Shown here: positions 19,560 through 30,600 of the stretch, in pieces
Layout of the letters: each line of letters opens with the position of its first letter
Position numbering within the stretch: position 1 is the stretch's first letter
NCBI RefSeq assembly: GCF_963924675.1
Contig: NC_089238.1
Span: forward strand, 58,684,299 to 58,748,298
DNA: 64,000 bases
Reading direction: 5' to 3'
Source: Phocoena phocoena
Lineage: Eukaryota > Chordata > Mammalia > Artiodactyla > Phocoenidae
Notes under the pieces: generated by a model
What the model saw: only the letters and a program-made list of their open reading frames with translations
The model's database searches: none
Told to the model about the DNA's origin: nothing
Made by a program: the position numbers and the translations under genes

Positions 19560-21929
19560 GCCCTCCCCCAGGCCAGGTGTTCCCACTAGAGGCTTCAGAG
19601 GCCTCCCGGCTGCGGCCAAGCCTCCACCCTGGCTTCTGGGCCCTGAGGGGTCAGAGGCTGGACCCCCGCCCCGGTGCCCCTCTTCCTCACTGGCCGGCCC
19701 CTCTGGGACACTCCAGGTAGAGAGGGTGCAGCTGCGGCACAGCCGGGGGGGCCTCCTGGCCACAGCTCAGCCTCACCCGCCACCGTGCAGGAGCCAGGAA
19801 GCTAAGGGGTCGCAGGTCCCCCCACCTCGCTGTGTCACGCCTCCAATGGCCAGCCACGGTTAGGATGACGCAGGGGGGGAGCAAGTTACCTGAGTGTGCA
19901 GAGCACGGAGGGGGCACAGGGGGTCAGAGCAGGCTTCCTGGAGGGGGTGGCATTCGAGCCGGCCTTCAAGGATTGGGTCAGGCAGAGCCAAGGCGAGGGT
20001 GGCCTGGGCGGAGGGAACAGCTTGAACAAAGGTCTGGGGGTGGGGGGTAGGGGAGTGCCAGGAGGTCAGCGGCTTCTCGGGCCAGGCCAGGGCAGGGTCC
20101 GGGGCCAGAAGGAGTGACATCCCTCCTCCTGACCCCTCCTGGATTCCCTGCGTCCCTCCCCTCCCCACCCCAATTCTGGGCCAGCTCTTCGGTGGGAGCC
20201 ACGTAATGAAGCCGGGTCCCTGCCTGGGCCACAGGGCACAATGATGAATTCTGTGCAGGTCAGGCCTGGATACTGGGGGCCTCAAGGCAGTCTGTCAAGT
20301 CCCGCCCCATTCCTCTCTCTCCCCCAGGGCAGCTGCAGGCCTGTGTCCCTGGGTGCCCTGGTATCCTCCGTCCATCCTCCCTAGCAGCTGCTCTGGCCTC
20401 TTCTCCCCCGGCGTCGTCTTGGGGGAGCTCCTGCCATGCCTTTTCCATCCTGCTGACGTGTTTATGGGGGGCCCCTCTGGGCGCGTGTGCCCACCCAGCC
20501 CACATCCCACCCTCCAGACCATTGCTGGTAGGGTCTCTTCCCTGGGAATGTGGAGTTGGGGGAGGGGAGAGTTGCAGCCTGTGAACGAACCCTGGGGGCC
20601 GTGGATGGGGGGACGAAGCGTGCGCCCTGGAGGGAAGTGGGGGCCGCCGTGGCTGCCTTTCTCCTCCCGGCTCTGTTCTCACCTCCGTGGAGGCTGAACC
20701 CCCCCGGGCCCTGCAGGGAAAGGAGCCGGCCTGAGTTGGCTCTAAGCCTGCAGGCCTGGCCTCCCAGCTCCCGGCCCTCCTTGCCTGCAACACCCCCTTT
20801 TCCCCACCCCGGCTGCACACGGTTTCATGCACTTGCATGTGCGAGGCTCCAGGGGGCACTCTTCTCACTGTGCTGCTGCTTCCAGGAAGCCTTCCCGATT
20901 GCTCCATCTCCCTCTTGTGGCCACGGCGCCCGGGCCTCACCCTCTGTCTGACCTGTGTAAGTTACACGTCCCCAGGTCCTTCCCGGCTGGCCAGAGTGCC
21001 TCAAGGACAGCACTGAGGACAGGGCCCCAGTCCAAGGCTGGCTGGATGAGGACAGAAGTGCGGCTGCCGCAGGTCTTTCTCCCACGGTTCGGGGCAGTCA
21101 GGCCCCCTCTCCTGTGGGCCGAGACCCCATGGAGGGCCCCTCGCCCAGGCCCTTCCATCTACCTCCAGGTGGGAGGCGGGACACCAGGGCGGCTGCATCC
21201 AAGCCAAGGGCCGGCTGGACTCGGGCCCGGCCCGGCCAGCCTCCCTCTGAGCTCAGACCTCTGCAATGGAAAATCGCCGTCATCCCCTCTGTGCCGGGAC
21301 TGCTGACACACCAGGCCCGGCTGGGGCGCCGGCCAGTTGCCTGGCGTGCAGACAGGCTTGCCCCCATGCTGGCCTTTCCAGCGACGCCTTTCAAAATACA
21401 CCATGTTCCAGGCTGGGCCCGAGTATTAATAACACCTCTTTCCTCCCAGGGGCCACCCGTGAGCCCAGAGCCCTAGCCCTGCACACCCACTAGGGGTGGG
21501 ACCTGCCCTGTGAGCCGCGACACCACGTCTGGGACAACCTGGCTCCTCAGGGCCAAGGTGTCCACCCTCAGGGTCTTGTGGGAGGTGCCCACATGGCCAC
21601 AGGCAGGAGGGGCTCCAGCCCTTGAAGCCACGAGTGTGTCATCTGGGGTCCGAGGTCGTCCCAACCACCTCGAGGACACAACCTTCGAGAGTTCACCTCA
21701 CTTGGCCGGAACTCAGGAGGCAGAGGTCATCCGCCACGTCCCGCTCACGCCCCGACCCTGCACTACACGTTCGTCCACCCCCGTGGCGTGGTGCACCCCC
21801 TCTTGTCCCTCTTGCCTGTCACCGAGAAAGCCCCCCAACACAAATCTGGTGAATCAGTGTGTGAAACGGGCTTAGGCGGAGTCGCCGGGGACCCAAGGAG
21901 AGGCGGAGCCCGTGATGGTGAACGGCGGC

Positions 21930-21935
21930 TTTATT
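21930..21935 (-). terminator. Isolated AATAAA in the intergenic region
   Basis: GGAATAAAGCCGCC on the minus strand, 5.4 kb past the CBFA2T3 stop and 2.4 kb before PABPN1L. No gene is known to me here; it may be chance or the end of an unannotated transcript. Confidence 0.25.
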
Positions 21936-23202
21936 CCATGACACAGAACCCACGCGGCCGTGAACAGAGAGATGGGGGGACACGGGAGGGCGGCCACCAG
22001 GACCCTGCCTGGCACCGAGGAATGTGACCCAGCACTCTCGGTCCAACCCCTTTGGGGGAATTAAAAAATAAAATCACATGAAGAGGAAGTGGACAGTCAA
22101 TCCATTGCCCACGAGGCTGCGTGTAGCCGGCCCCAGCTCCCGCTGCCCGAGCCCCTCGGCCCACGGAGGCTGGCCTGGCTAGGCCCCCCTTGTCCTTCAT
22201 TCTAACGCTTAAAGCCAGGCTCCCCTTGAGTCCCGACGTCGAGTTACTGCTCTAAGGGGTCTCTGGGGAGGCATTCCAGGGTCTGGCTGAATTGAAGCAA
22301 AAGCAACAGGAAGCAGGCAGATTCCAGAGTTTTCTGGAACGCCGGGGACTGTGCAGGTTGCTGCCCAGACAGCCGGCTCCCCGGGCCTCATCTGTGCACC
22401 GTGTCCAGGCTCGCTGCAACCTCTTCTCCCTCCTCTCCTGCCAGCAGGAGGTGATCCCGCGGGGGGCGCTGGAAGAGCCCCGTAGGTCGCGGGAGCCCGC
22501 AGGCAGGTGTGGGGCTGAGGGGCCCAGGGAGAGCCGGGGCTGGGAGAGCGTGCTGCGCCTCTAGGGCCACAGGGACACCCACCCCACGACCCCTGGATGG
22601 AAGACGGGCGTAGGGATGAGGCAGAGCCGGGCATGAGCCCCCGGGAGCAGGAGCTCCAGGAGTCCTGGTGTCTTAGGGAGGCCAGCGTGGGGCTCTGTCT
22701 TGCCCCTCCCTTCCTGGGGACACCTCCAGGCAGTGACCCCTGGTGACGAGGACAGGAGTAAGTGGCGCTAAACCGCAACGTCTGGGACTTGCCAGGGAAT
22801 GTGCGCTCCCCGACTGGTGGTCCTGGTCACAGGGCCCCTGAGCAGCTGTGCGGGCCACCTCTAGCGCCTGTCCTGGCCCACGGCCACCACACTTGCTAGT
22901 CGGGCCCAGACTGGCCAGAGCTGTTGCTGGGACATTGGTCCAATCTGCCCACGTCTGCAGAAGAACCTTATCTGTCCCCGGAGCAGGCCTGGACCAATGG
23001 GAGGGGCCCTGGGAGGGGGTGGCCAAGGCCACAGGGGACCCAAAGCACCCCCACGGCTTTGGATCACTGAGGGAGTTGGTGACGCTACGCTGGGTTCTGG
23101 CTGGGGATGGACTGAGGCGTGGTTGTGTGGATTAGATGGGAGACACGTGTGGTGTGCAGACAGGTGGATGGTGAAAGGATGAAGTGATAGCTGCGATAGA
23201 GT

Positions 23203-23306
23203 AATGGATGGATGGGTGTATGGACAGATGGATGGATAGATGGACAGATGGATGGATGGATGAGTGAATGGATGGATGAATGGATGGATGGGTGTATGGA
23301 TGAACG
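23203..23306 (+). repeat. (GGAT)n tetranucleotide microsatellite
   Basis: Imperfect ATGGATGGATG array with GATA and GACA variants, about 100 bp, probably polymorphic. Confidence 0.93.
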
Positions 23307-25561
23307 GCCAGAGAGATGACAGGATTGGTCAGAAGGGTGAACTGATAAAAGAAAAGAATCAATAAGTAATTGTAGGTAGGCTGAAGGGACGGGCAGAATC
23401 ATGGCCAGACAGACACGCTGCAGTGAGCTGGGACAGGCAAGGTGGGTGGTGCCAGGGACTGGACTTTGGTGTCATTTTGAGGATGTATTTGGAAAAACTG
23501 GCAAATAGGAGGAAGTTAGGGCCTGTCCTGATCCCTCTCCACGGTGTCATTGGGATGAAACCGGAAGCAACGCCCCCTCCCACCTGTGTCCCTCTGCCAC
23601 TGAACCTCTTGGGCCCTGATGGGCAGCCCCACAGGGCGGCCCCTTCCCTCTTGCACTACGGCCCTTACCCTCCTGGCCCCAAGGCTTTCTCCAGCTCTCC
23701 TCTCTTCCCCGGTAGCACCCAAGGCTTTCCTTTGGTCCTGGGGATGGGAACCCTCGTGATTCTGACGGGGTCTGGGGTGTGCCAGCCTGTCCACACGGGG
23801 AATGGTAGGCACTGGTCTTTGCCAAGAGAACACCCCCCAGACACCACCACCTGGGGACAATGACACGTCCTAGGAGAAAGGCCAGAGAGAGGAGGGGGTG
23901 GGAAAGGTCGAAGGGTCACGCGTCAGGGCGCTTTCCACCGGGGGTGAGGGGGCCCAGGTGCCAGCATCTGCTGTCCCAGCCTGTGCATCCTCCCTGACTC
24001 GGCCCTGTGGGCCGGGAGCTCCGGCCGCCGCCCGCCTCTCTCTGCCCTCCTGCCGGCGCTTTGGCCTCAGAACAGGGTAATGCTGCCGTTTCGGGTTGAC
24101 TTGTCGGGGAGGGAGGGTCTGCGAGCAGCCGCATCTCACTGAGCTTTGGGCTCACCAGCGTGTCCGATCTCGGCCCCTGGGGAAGAGACCCTCACGCGCA
24201 CACCGACGGCCCACAAGCTCGGGAGGTAGCAGGGCAGGCCGGCCTCTGAGCTGGACCCCCTTCTGTCCAGACGCCCTCTGTACATAAGGAAGGCAGGGGG
24301 AACACAGACCACCAGCAACTCCAGCTCTGGCCGACCCCACACTCCCCGCCCAGAGCTACTCATTGGGAGTTTGCCTTCTCTGTGAGCACTTTGGCCAAAC
24401 AGGGCCTGAGCACAGCGACCAACAGACATGCCGGCTCCCGAAGCATGGAAGGGGCCCTGGACGGAAGGAGCCGCCTGCTTGGTGTGACCCAGCCCACACC
24501 CGGCATCCACTGACACGTCGCCCCCGGGGACACCCCCTCCCACCCCTTCTGGGCCTCAGCCTCCTCGCTGCCAGCCCCGCCCACCTGGCTGCCACCCTCT
24601 GACCCTGCGGACCCTCTCTGCTGGCAGGGGCTACGTCTGTCGGCCTCTGGCCGGCCCCTCGTGCCAGGCTTCTGTAGCCCTGGCCAGAGGAAGGTCTTGG
24701 TATATGAGATACAGGTATGGGGGTCACACAGGGAAGATGGCCTTTCCTAGCTGGCTTGAGGCGACCTCTTCCCAACAGCTGGGGTGGAAGGGGCCGTCCT
24801 CACCTCGGACCCTCAGCCTGTGGTCCGGCCCTGCAGGCTGGTCTGGCCCGATGCCACCAGCTGGCCAGCCCTGGCGCGCCTGCCTGAAATCACAGGGGAC
24901 CCTGAGAGGGGAAGAGGAACAGAGGCCGGCAAAGCACACCCGCGGGGCTGCAGGTGAGGTGCTCCTCCCAGCCAGGACTCACCCCGCAGTCCTGCCATCA
25001 GGGCCTCAGACCTCCACACCCACACCCCAGCGCACCCAGGGCACCACCCTCCACCGGCACAACCTCGTGGGAATGGAGTCCGAGGGGAGAGACGGGGCTA
25101 CGTCACAGCACGTGCACAGCCGCCCTTCTGACAGGTTCAAGTCTCGCGAGAGAGAAAGCAGACTGGAAACATGACGGGTGGGTGCCCGCTGCCTCACGAG
25201 AGCCGAATTCCACCTGGCCCCTGGTCTTCTGAAACCCACAGAAGCGAGCCTCTGAGAGGCGGGTGGCCCTGCAGCCCCAGGCGGCCCGGGAGCTTTCTGG
25301 AGGGTGAGATAGGTCTAGCTCGATGGTCAGAGTTAGGGCTCCTGCCAGGTGGGGTTCGGATGGCACCTGGTCTGTGTACCGATGGAATCCTTCCTGGCAA
25401 TACTCAAAGGGTGAATTCTTACAACTCTGAAAAGTAACAGCGATCAACAAACCCATTGCTCCCCGTAGGACCGCAGTTCGGCTCTCTTTGAAAACCTAGT
25501 TCCTGAACTTTACATACTTCCATGGTTTCTCTTAATTTTTTTATTTGGCAAACATCTCTTC

Positions 25562-25567
25562 TTTATT
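25562..25567 (-). terminator. CBFA2T3: CBFA2T3 distal poly(A) signal (AATAAA)
   Basis: TTTATT on the plus strand. A second AATAAA lies 22 nt further at 25540-25545. Together they give a 3' UTR of about 1.8 kb. Confidence 0.6.
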
Positions 25568-25608
25568 ATCGTCATCATGAATACCATCATTTGGACCTCT
25601 GCAAGGAC

Positions 25609-25616
25609 TATATACA
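25609..25616 (-). promoter_or_regulatory. CBFA2T3: Pumilio response element, distal
   Basis: TGTATATA on the minus strand, an exact PUM1/PUM2 site, present only if the distal poly(A) signal is used. Confidence 0.55.
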
Positions 25617-25801
25617 TTCACATTATCGCAGACTATTGACCTCTTCCTCTCGGTGGGGCCCCTGGGCACCCGGTTTCAGTAGCTGGTCACTATTGCACTC
25701 CAGTCCAGGGAACTCCTTACGGCCACGCAAGAAAACACAGATCGGAGACCGTGTTTGCTGTTTGTTCTCCCACTGGGTACAGATCAGAATTTCCTTATTC
25801 T

Positions 25802-25807
25802 TTTATT
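25802..25807 (-). terminator. CBFA2T3: CBFA2T3 proximal poly(A) signal (AATAAA)
   Basis: TTTATT on the plus strand, about 240 nt before the distal signals as transcribed. It allows alternative polyadenylation. Confidence 0.5.
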
Positions 25808-25919
25808 TCCTCCTTGAGATCGCTGGGGGAGTTGAGTGTGGTGGGGGACAGGGCTAGGCTTGGCGGGGGGATTTCGGAGAGAACATCCCCTGAGGGGCAG
25901 CTAGACAAAAATGCAGGGT

Positions 25920-25927
25920 TATATACA
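25920..25927 (-). promoter_or_regulatory. CBFA2T3: Pumilio response element, proximal
   Basis: Second exact TGTATATA on the minus strand, upstream of both poly(A) signals and so in either 3' UTR form. Confidence 0.55.
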
Positions 25928-27364
25928 GCTGGTCACGTCTCCAGAAGGTGCGGGGAGGGCAGATTGCTTTCCTTTGTCGTTTTCTTCCTTTTTCTGCAAA
26001 AGTGTGGAGCTGCAGGAGACACAGGGGCCGGGACGGAAAGACGAGGTGGGCGGGAGGCTTCTCGGAGCGGGCAGCAGAGGTAGAGGATGACAACGAGAAG
26101 CAACAGTTGAAGGCGCAGTTGCTGTCTCCTCGCGCTTTGAAACGCAGTCAAGAATCAACCCAAAAGATTGTCACAGTTTCGTCTCAGAATTATGTTCTCT
26201 CTGGGAAGGACACGTGAGCACTTCTTTTTCACCAATGGAAAGAATGAAATGTGATGGAAATTCACAGATGGAGTGAGGACAGACGAGGTACCCTCCCTGC
26301 ACGTGTGCAGACGCACGCTGGGCGTGCCCCGGGTGCACACGCAGACGGGCACGCACGCGTGGGTGCCGAGGGCCGAGCTGCCCACCCCACCCGGCCCCGG
26401 CGGAGGTGCTGCTGTCGAGTTGAAAAGAAAGAAGTCGCTTCTTGTTGGACAAAACACTTCAAACCCCAACATCCCAACCCCCCGAACAGAATCAAAGCAA
26501 AAGACCGACATCTGAACAAGCCCAGGCGTAGAGTAAGACAGTGAAATAAATACTTTGGCAGCGACAAAAAAATTGTGGATTTGGACTTCTCGTGTTTGCT
26601 TTTTGGATTTCCTTTGGAGCAGAGGTGTGTCCGGCGTCCTTGGCTGGCTAGCTGGCAAGGTAGTTTACAGGTATGCTTCCTTTACGTTTTTTTAAAAAAA
26701 CTTTTTGGATTTCTACTTAAAGCCAAACAGTTTGACATTAAAGGAAAAAAAAAAAAAATACCCTGAAACCAAAAATTACTTCTTGAGTCTGAAATTGACA
26801 TCTTTCTAACCGTCCTCACTGCACCGGCCACACACCCCGGGGGGGTGGTTTCCGTGACACAGCGGCTCAGATCTCCGGCTACAAAAGAACAGTTTTCTTT
26901 TTCCCTTTTGAATCAGGAAGGGGGGAAACAAACCCCACAGTTTTCTTTGTCCATTTCTGAGTAGCTCTTTTGCCAAACAGCCCCCCAAAATTCTTCAATG
27001 AAAATATAAGCCGCCAAACAATTAGATTTTTTCATTGAAGAGAAAGTGTGTGAAAGTCATAAAGAGAGAAAAATGAGAGAGAGAAAGAGGGAGAGGCGGG
27101 TGTGGACAAGCCGGTCACCTCTGCCGGCGTCCGTCCGGCTGCCTAAAGCTCGTCGGGTGGTTTCTCAGGATGCACGAGAGGTTGAGGCGTGATCGTCATC
27201 AGGTAGCTGAGGAAGTTGCATTGATGCAGTCTTGTTGGTTCTGTGTTTTCTTTTGGAGAGAAGCAGTAGCAGCAGTGACTCCCAAGGTCGGCTCCCAGGT
27301 CTGGGCGCGCGTCTAGCGGGCCGGGCAGGGCCGGGTGGGTCGATGGGCACTGGGTCCGGGCGGG

Positions 27365-27664
27365 TCAGCGGGGCGCGGCATCCAGCGGGCCGGGCGGGCC
27401 GGGGGAGCCGGGGCGGGAGGGCCCCGTGGAGCCCGCCTCGCTGGGGCTGGCGGCGGCCGGGGGCAGGCAGGGGCCCAGGCCCGGGGTGGCGTCGGGCTGT
27501 CCGGGCACTGGCTCGACCGCTGCGGCCGAGGGGCCCTGCAGGCTCTGGCCGCACACGTGGTGATGCTTCTCCCAGTCCTTGTGCTGGCAGAAGGAGCCGC
27601 AGTAGCGGGCCGCGTTGCAGCCGCTGCACGTCTCGCTGGCCTTGCGCCCGCAGTTCCAGCAGCT
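27365..27664 (-). CDS. CBFA2T3: CBFA2T3 last exon, coding part
   Basis: 300 nt after CACATCCAG: MYND finger [17 protein letters not shown] and onward, then a proline/serine tail ending LDAAPR and TGA. Confidence 0.97.
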   Translation of the reverse strand, partial: SCWNCGRKASETCSGCNAARYCGSFCQHKDWEKHHHVCGQSLQGPSAAAVEPVPGQPDATPGLGPCLPPAAASPSEAGSTGPSRPGSPGPPGPLDAAPR

Positions 27665-30600
27665 CTGGATGTGAGGGGGCACGGTCAGAGGTGGCCCGGG
27701 CCGGCCCCCCGGGTCCCCAGAGTACCCTTCCTGGCTGCGGACCAGGGAAGCACACACTCCAAACACACCTGCTCAGACCCAGCCACGACATCACCGAGCA
27801 ACAAGAGAAAAGCCCCAGCTTGCGATGACCCCCTGCAGACACGGCCCCTCAGCTGGGCCATTTTGGGGGGACGGGCTCCCACAACTCCAGCCCACCACAG
27901 ACAGGTTCACGGTGGGCCACAGCCCCCTCCCTCTCTTCCAGGAAGCCTTCTGGCCTCGCCAGGGCTCCGATACCAGAATGTGGCAGCCCCGGCAGAGTAA
28001 AGAGGTGGGCTGCACGGCTACAGCTGCTGAGGTCCCGTCCTTCCCCCACCACTGGGCCTCTGACCCTTTTTTCTGTAACAAGCGACGACCCCAGCTGCCC
28101 ACATGAGCAGAAGGTGGGCAGGGATTCCAGCGAAAGGCCGGAGGCAGCAGCCCAGGCTGTGGGACGGGGAAGCTAAACCACCCTGGGAGGAAGGTCCAAG
28201 CGCCCATTTAGCCCCCAGAGCCTCCTGCTGGCCACACTCTGCAGGCGTGCCCCCCCGCCCCACCCTTGCTGCTCCCCAGATTTCTGCCGGCTCACTCCCT
28301 CAAGGACTGCTCGGACGGACGGTACCGCTAGCGGGCTTCCCTGACACCCACCGTCCTCCCTACGCACGTCCACGGCCTGAAGCGCCACAGGATGTCCTTC
28401 TGTGTCCCTGCTCCCCTTACCCCCTCGGGGCCAGCTCAGCACAGACGACTCCAGTGGCCTTTGGAGAAGTGCCCTCCCCGAGGACAGTCCCAGGACCCCT
28501 GGAGAGAGCCTCTCCCTCCTCCTGACCTCTCTGCCGTCCAAGCCCTTCTCAGACAAGGAGAAAATGCAGTGGACGCGCAGGTACCAACACGGTGACTCTC
28601 ACGCCCCACTGCTTGCCTCTGCTCTCACAGGTTAGAGGGAGCCTTGGTGTCTGCCAGCCTGGGTTCAAATAACGGCCCCACCACCTCTTGGGGAGTGACC
28701 TGGGGTGAGCCATCTACCTTCTGGAGCCCTCCGTGTCCACATCTGTACAATGGGGACACCCACAGGACCTGCCTCACCAGGCCGTGTGGGGTCAAGGGGC
28801 CCCGGGGCAGCCCAAGGTCACGTGGCTGGGAAGCACGTGACCGGGAGGTGGTAGAGTGGGGTTCTGGCCCCGGACTGGGTGTGTGTGGGGGGGGCAGGGA
28901 GGGCGGGCGGCCCTACCTCGCTGGAGTCCTCCTGCTGGTTGACCACGGTGAGGGCGTCCTCGGAGGCCTGCCGCCGCGCCTCGGCCAGGGCCCGCTCCAT
29001 CTTGGCTCGCTCCATGCTGATGAGCTCGTGGGCCTTGCGCTCGGCGTCCGACACGGCTTTCTGCAGCTCTGACATCGCCTGTCGCTTCACCTCGTTCACT
29101 GCTTCCTCTGCAAAGGACGCCCCCGGCTGGTCGGCATCTGGACCGGCCCAGACGGGTCTGCCCTGCCCACAGCCCCGGGGGCGCGAATGGTCGCGGTGGG
29201 GGGGAAACCTGCAAAGCCAGCCCTCTACTGTAGCGTAGAGGACCGTCCCCTGGAGGGCGGGGACCGGGCCCACGCCCACATTCTGAGTCAACAGGCCTGG
29301 GCGCGCCCGCAGGGACCCCCACGCAGACGCAGACGGGGAGGGCGAGAGGGTCTGGGGCCCCGGGCCACCCCCACTCACCAGCCTTTCTCCAGATCTCCTC
29401 GGGCACGTAGCTGGACAGGGTCCGAGGGACGGACTCCCGGTGGACATCTGAAACACAGGAAGGCCGGCATCACACACAGGACGGGGCCCACCCGACTGGG
29501 CCATGGGCGCAGGGTGTGTGATCTTGGGGCCCCAAGGTACCCATGGTGGAAACCCTGTTATCGCTGGGCGGGGGGAGCAGGGTGAGGTCAGGAAGGGAGA
29601 CCCTCGGGAGCCGATGGGCTTTGGATTCGGCTGGGAGCTGGGCCGAGCCTGGCCCCTCTGCGTCTCCACGGTCATCATGCAGGGGCCTCCCAGCGCCGGG
29701 CCCCTGGCCTATCGGAGCCGAGAGCTGGGCCTCCCAGCGGGTCAGGGCAGCGTCTGTGTAGCAGGCAGCCCCTCTTTCCCAGGTTACACGGTGTTGGGTG
29801 CTATTTCACTGCAGGGCCGTGTGAGGGCGCTGCCGTGGCGAGTGGTGGCCTCGGCCCCGGTGCCCCGCGCGCGCCCACAGAGCACACCTAGCTGAGAGCC
29901 CTCGGCGCCCGCGGAGCTGCCGAGGGGCCGGGCGGCGGGCGCGGGGCCCTTCTTGCTGTCCTGGGCGGCGTCACTGTGGCGCCGGATCCAGTGGTTGAGC
30001 TCCTCGCGGTCGGCCTCCTGGCAGCGGCGCAGCACGGTGAGCGACCGCCGCGTCTTCTCGGCCATGTCCATGATGCAGGTCAGGAGCTGCGGGCACGCGG
30101 GGCCGGGTGAGCCACTCGATGACGAGGACAGCCGGGACACTGCCCCACACTCCGGGCCCGGCCAGCCCGCCCGCCAGGCCTTCCCAAGGGGGCTCAAGGC
30201 TGCGGCCTGAAAACCCACCTCCACTGCCCGGAAAGACACCGGAGCAGCTGGGTGGCGCTGGGGGGGGGGGGGCGCCCGGGGCACCACACCGGCGGGGAGG
30301 CTTGTCCCGACCCAGGGCTGGGGCTCTCCCTGCAGCCCTCGAGGTGCGGCCTGCCCCGCGAAGCAGACGGGCCAGCGCCGCTCTGGGGACCACCCTTCTC
30401 TCGGGCTCCCCTCCCCAAAAGGACGCGGGGCAGGGATGACCCTGAAAATGGTGTTAAAGGGGTCCCACCCCCGCGGCCAGGGGACCTTTCTCCGGGAGAC
30501 GGTCCGCGGGGCCCTAGAAGGGAGGGTGCTGAGGGGCCGACCAGGAGCGCACGGGCGACCCTAGACAGGCGGGCGCAGGGCCAAGGGGGCGCACACGAGC

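Larger units (their letters stand above)
19560..25539. other. Intergenic region, PABPN1L to CBFA2T3
   Basis: Six kilobases of GC-rich DNA with many spurious short reading frames and no exon I can support. It contains a GATG tetranucleotide repeat (23.2 kb), an L2-like scrap near 20.87 kb, and an isolated AATAAA on the minus strand at 21930-21935. Confidence 0.65.
25530..27364 (-). other. CBFA2T3: CBFA2T3 3' UTR
   Basis: About 1.8 kb after the stop that is clearly AT-richer than the gene body and free of recognisable repeats. Two groups of AATAAA end it. The human 3' UTR is of similar length from memory. It holds two exact Pumilio sites. Confidence 0.75.
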
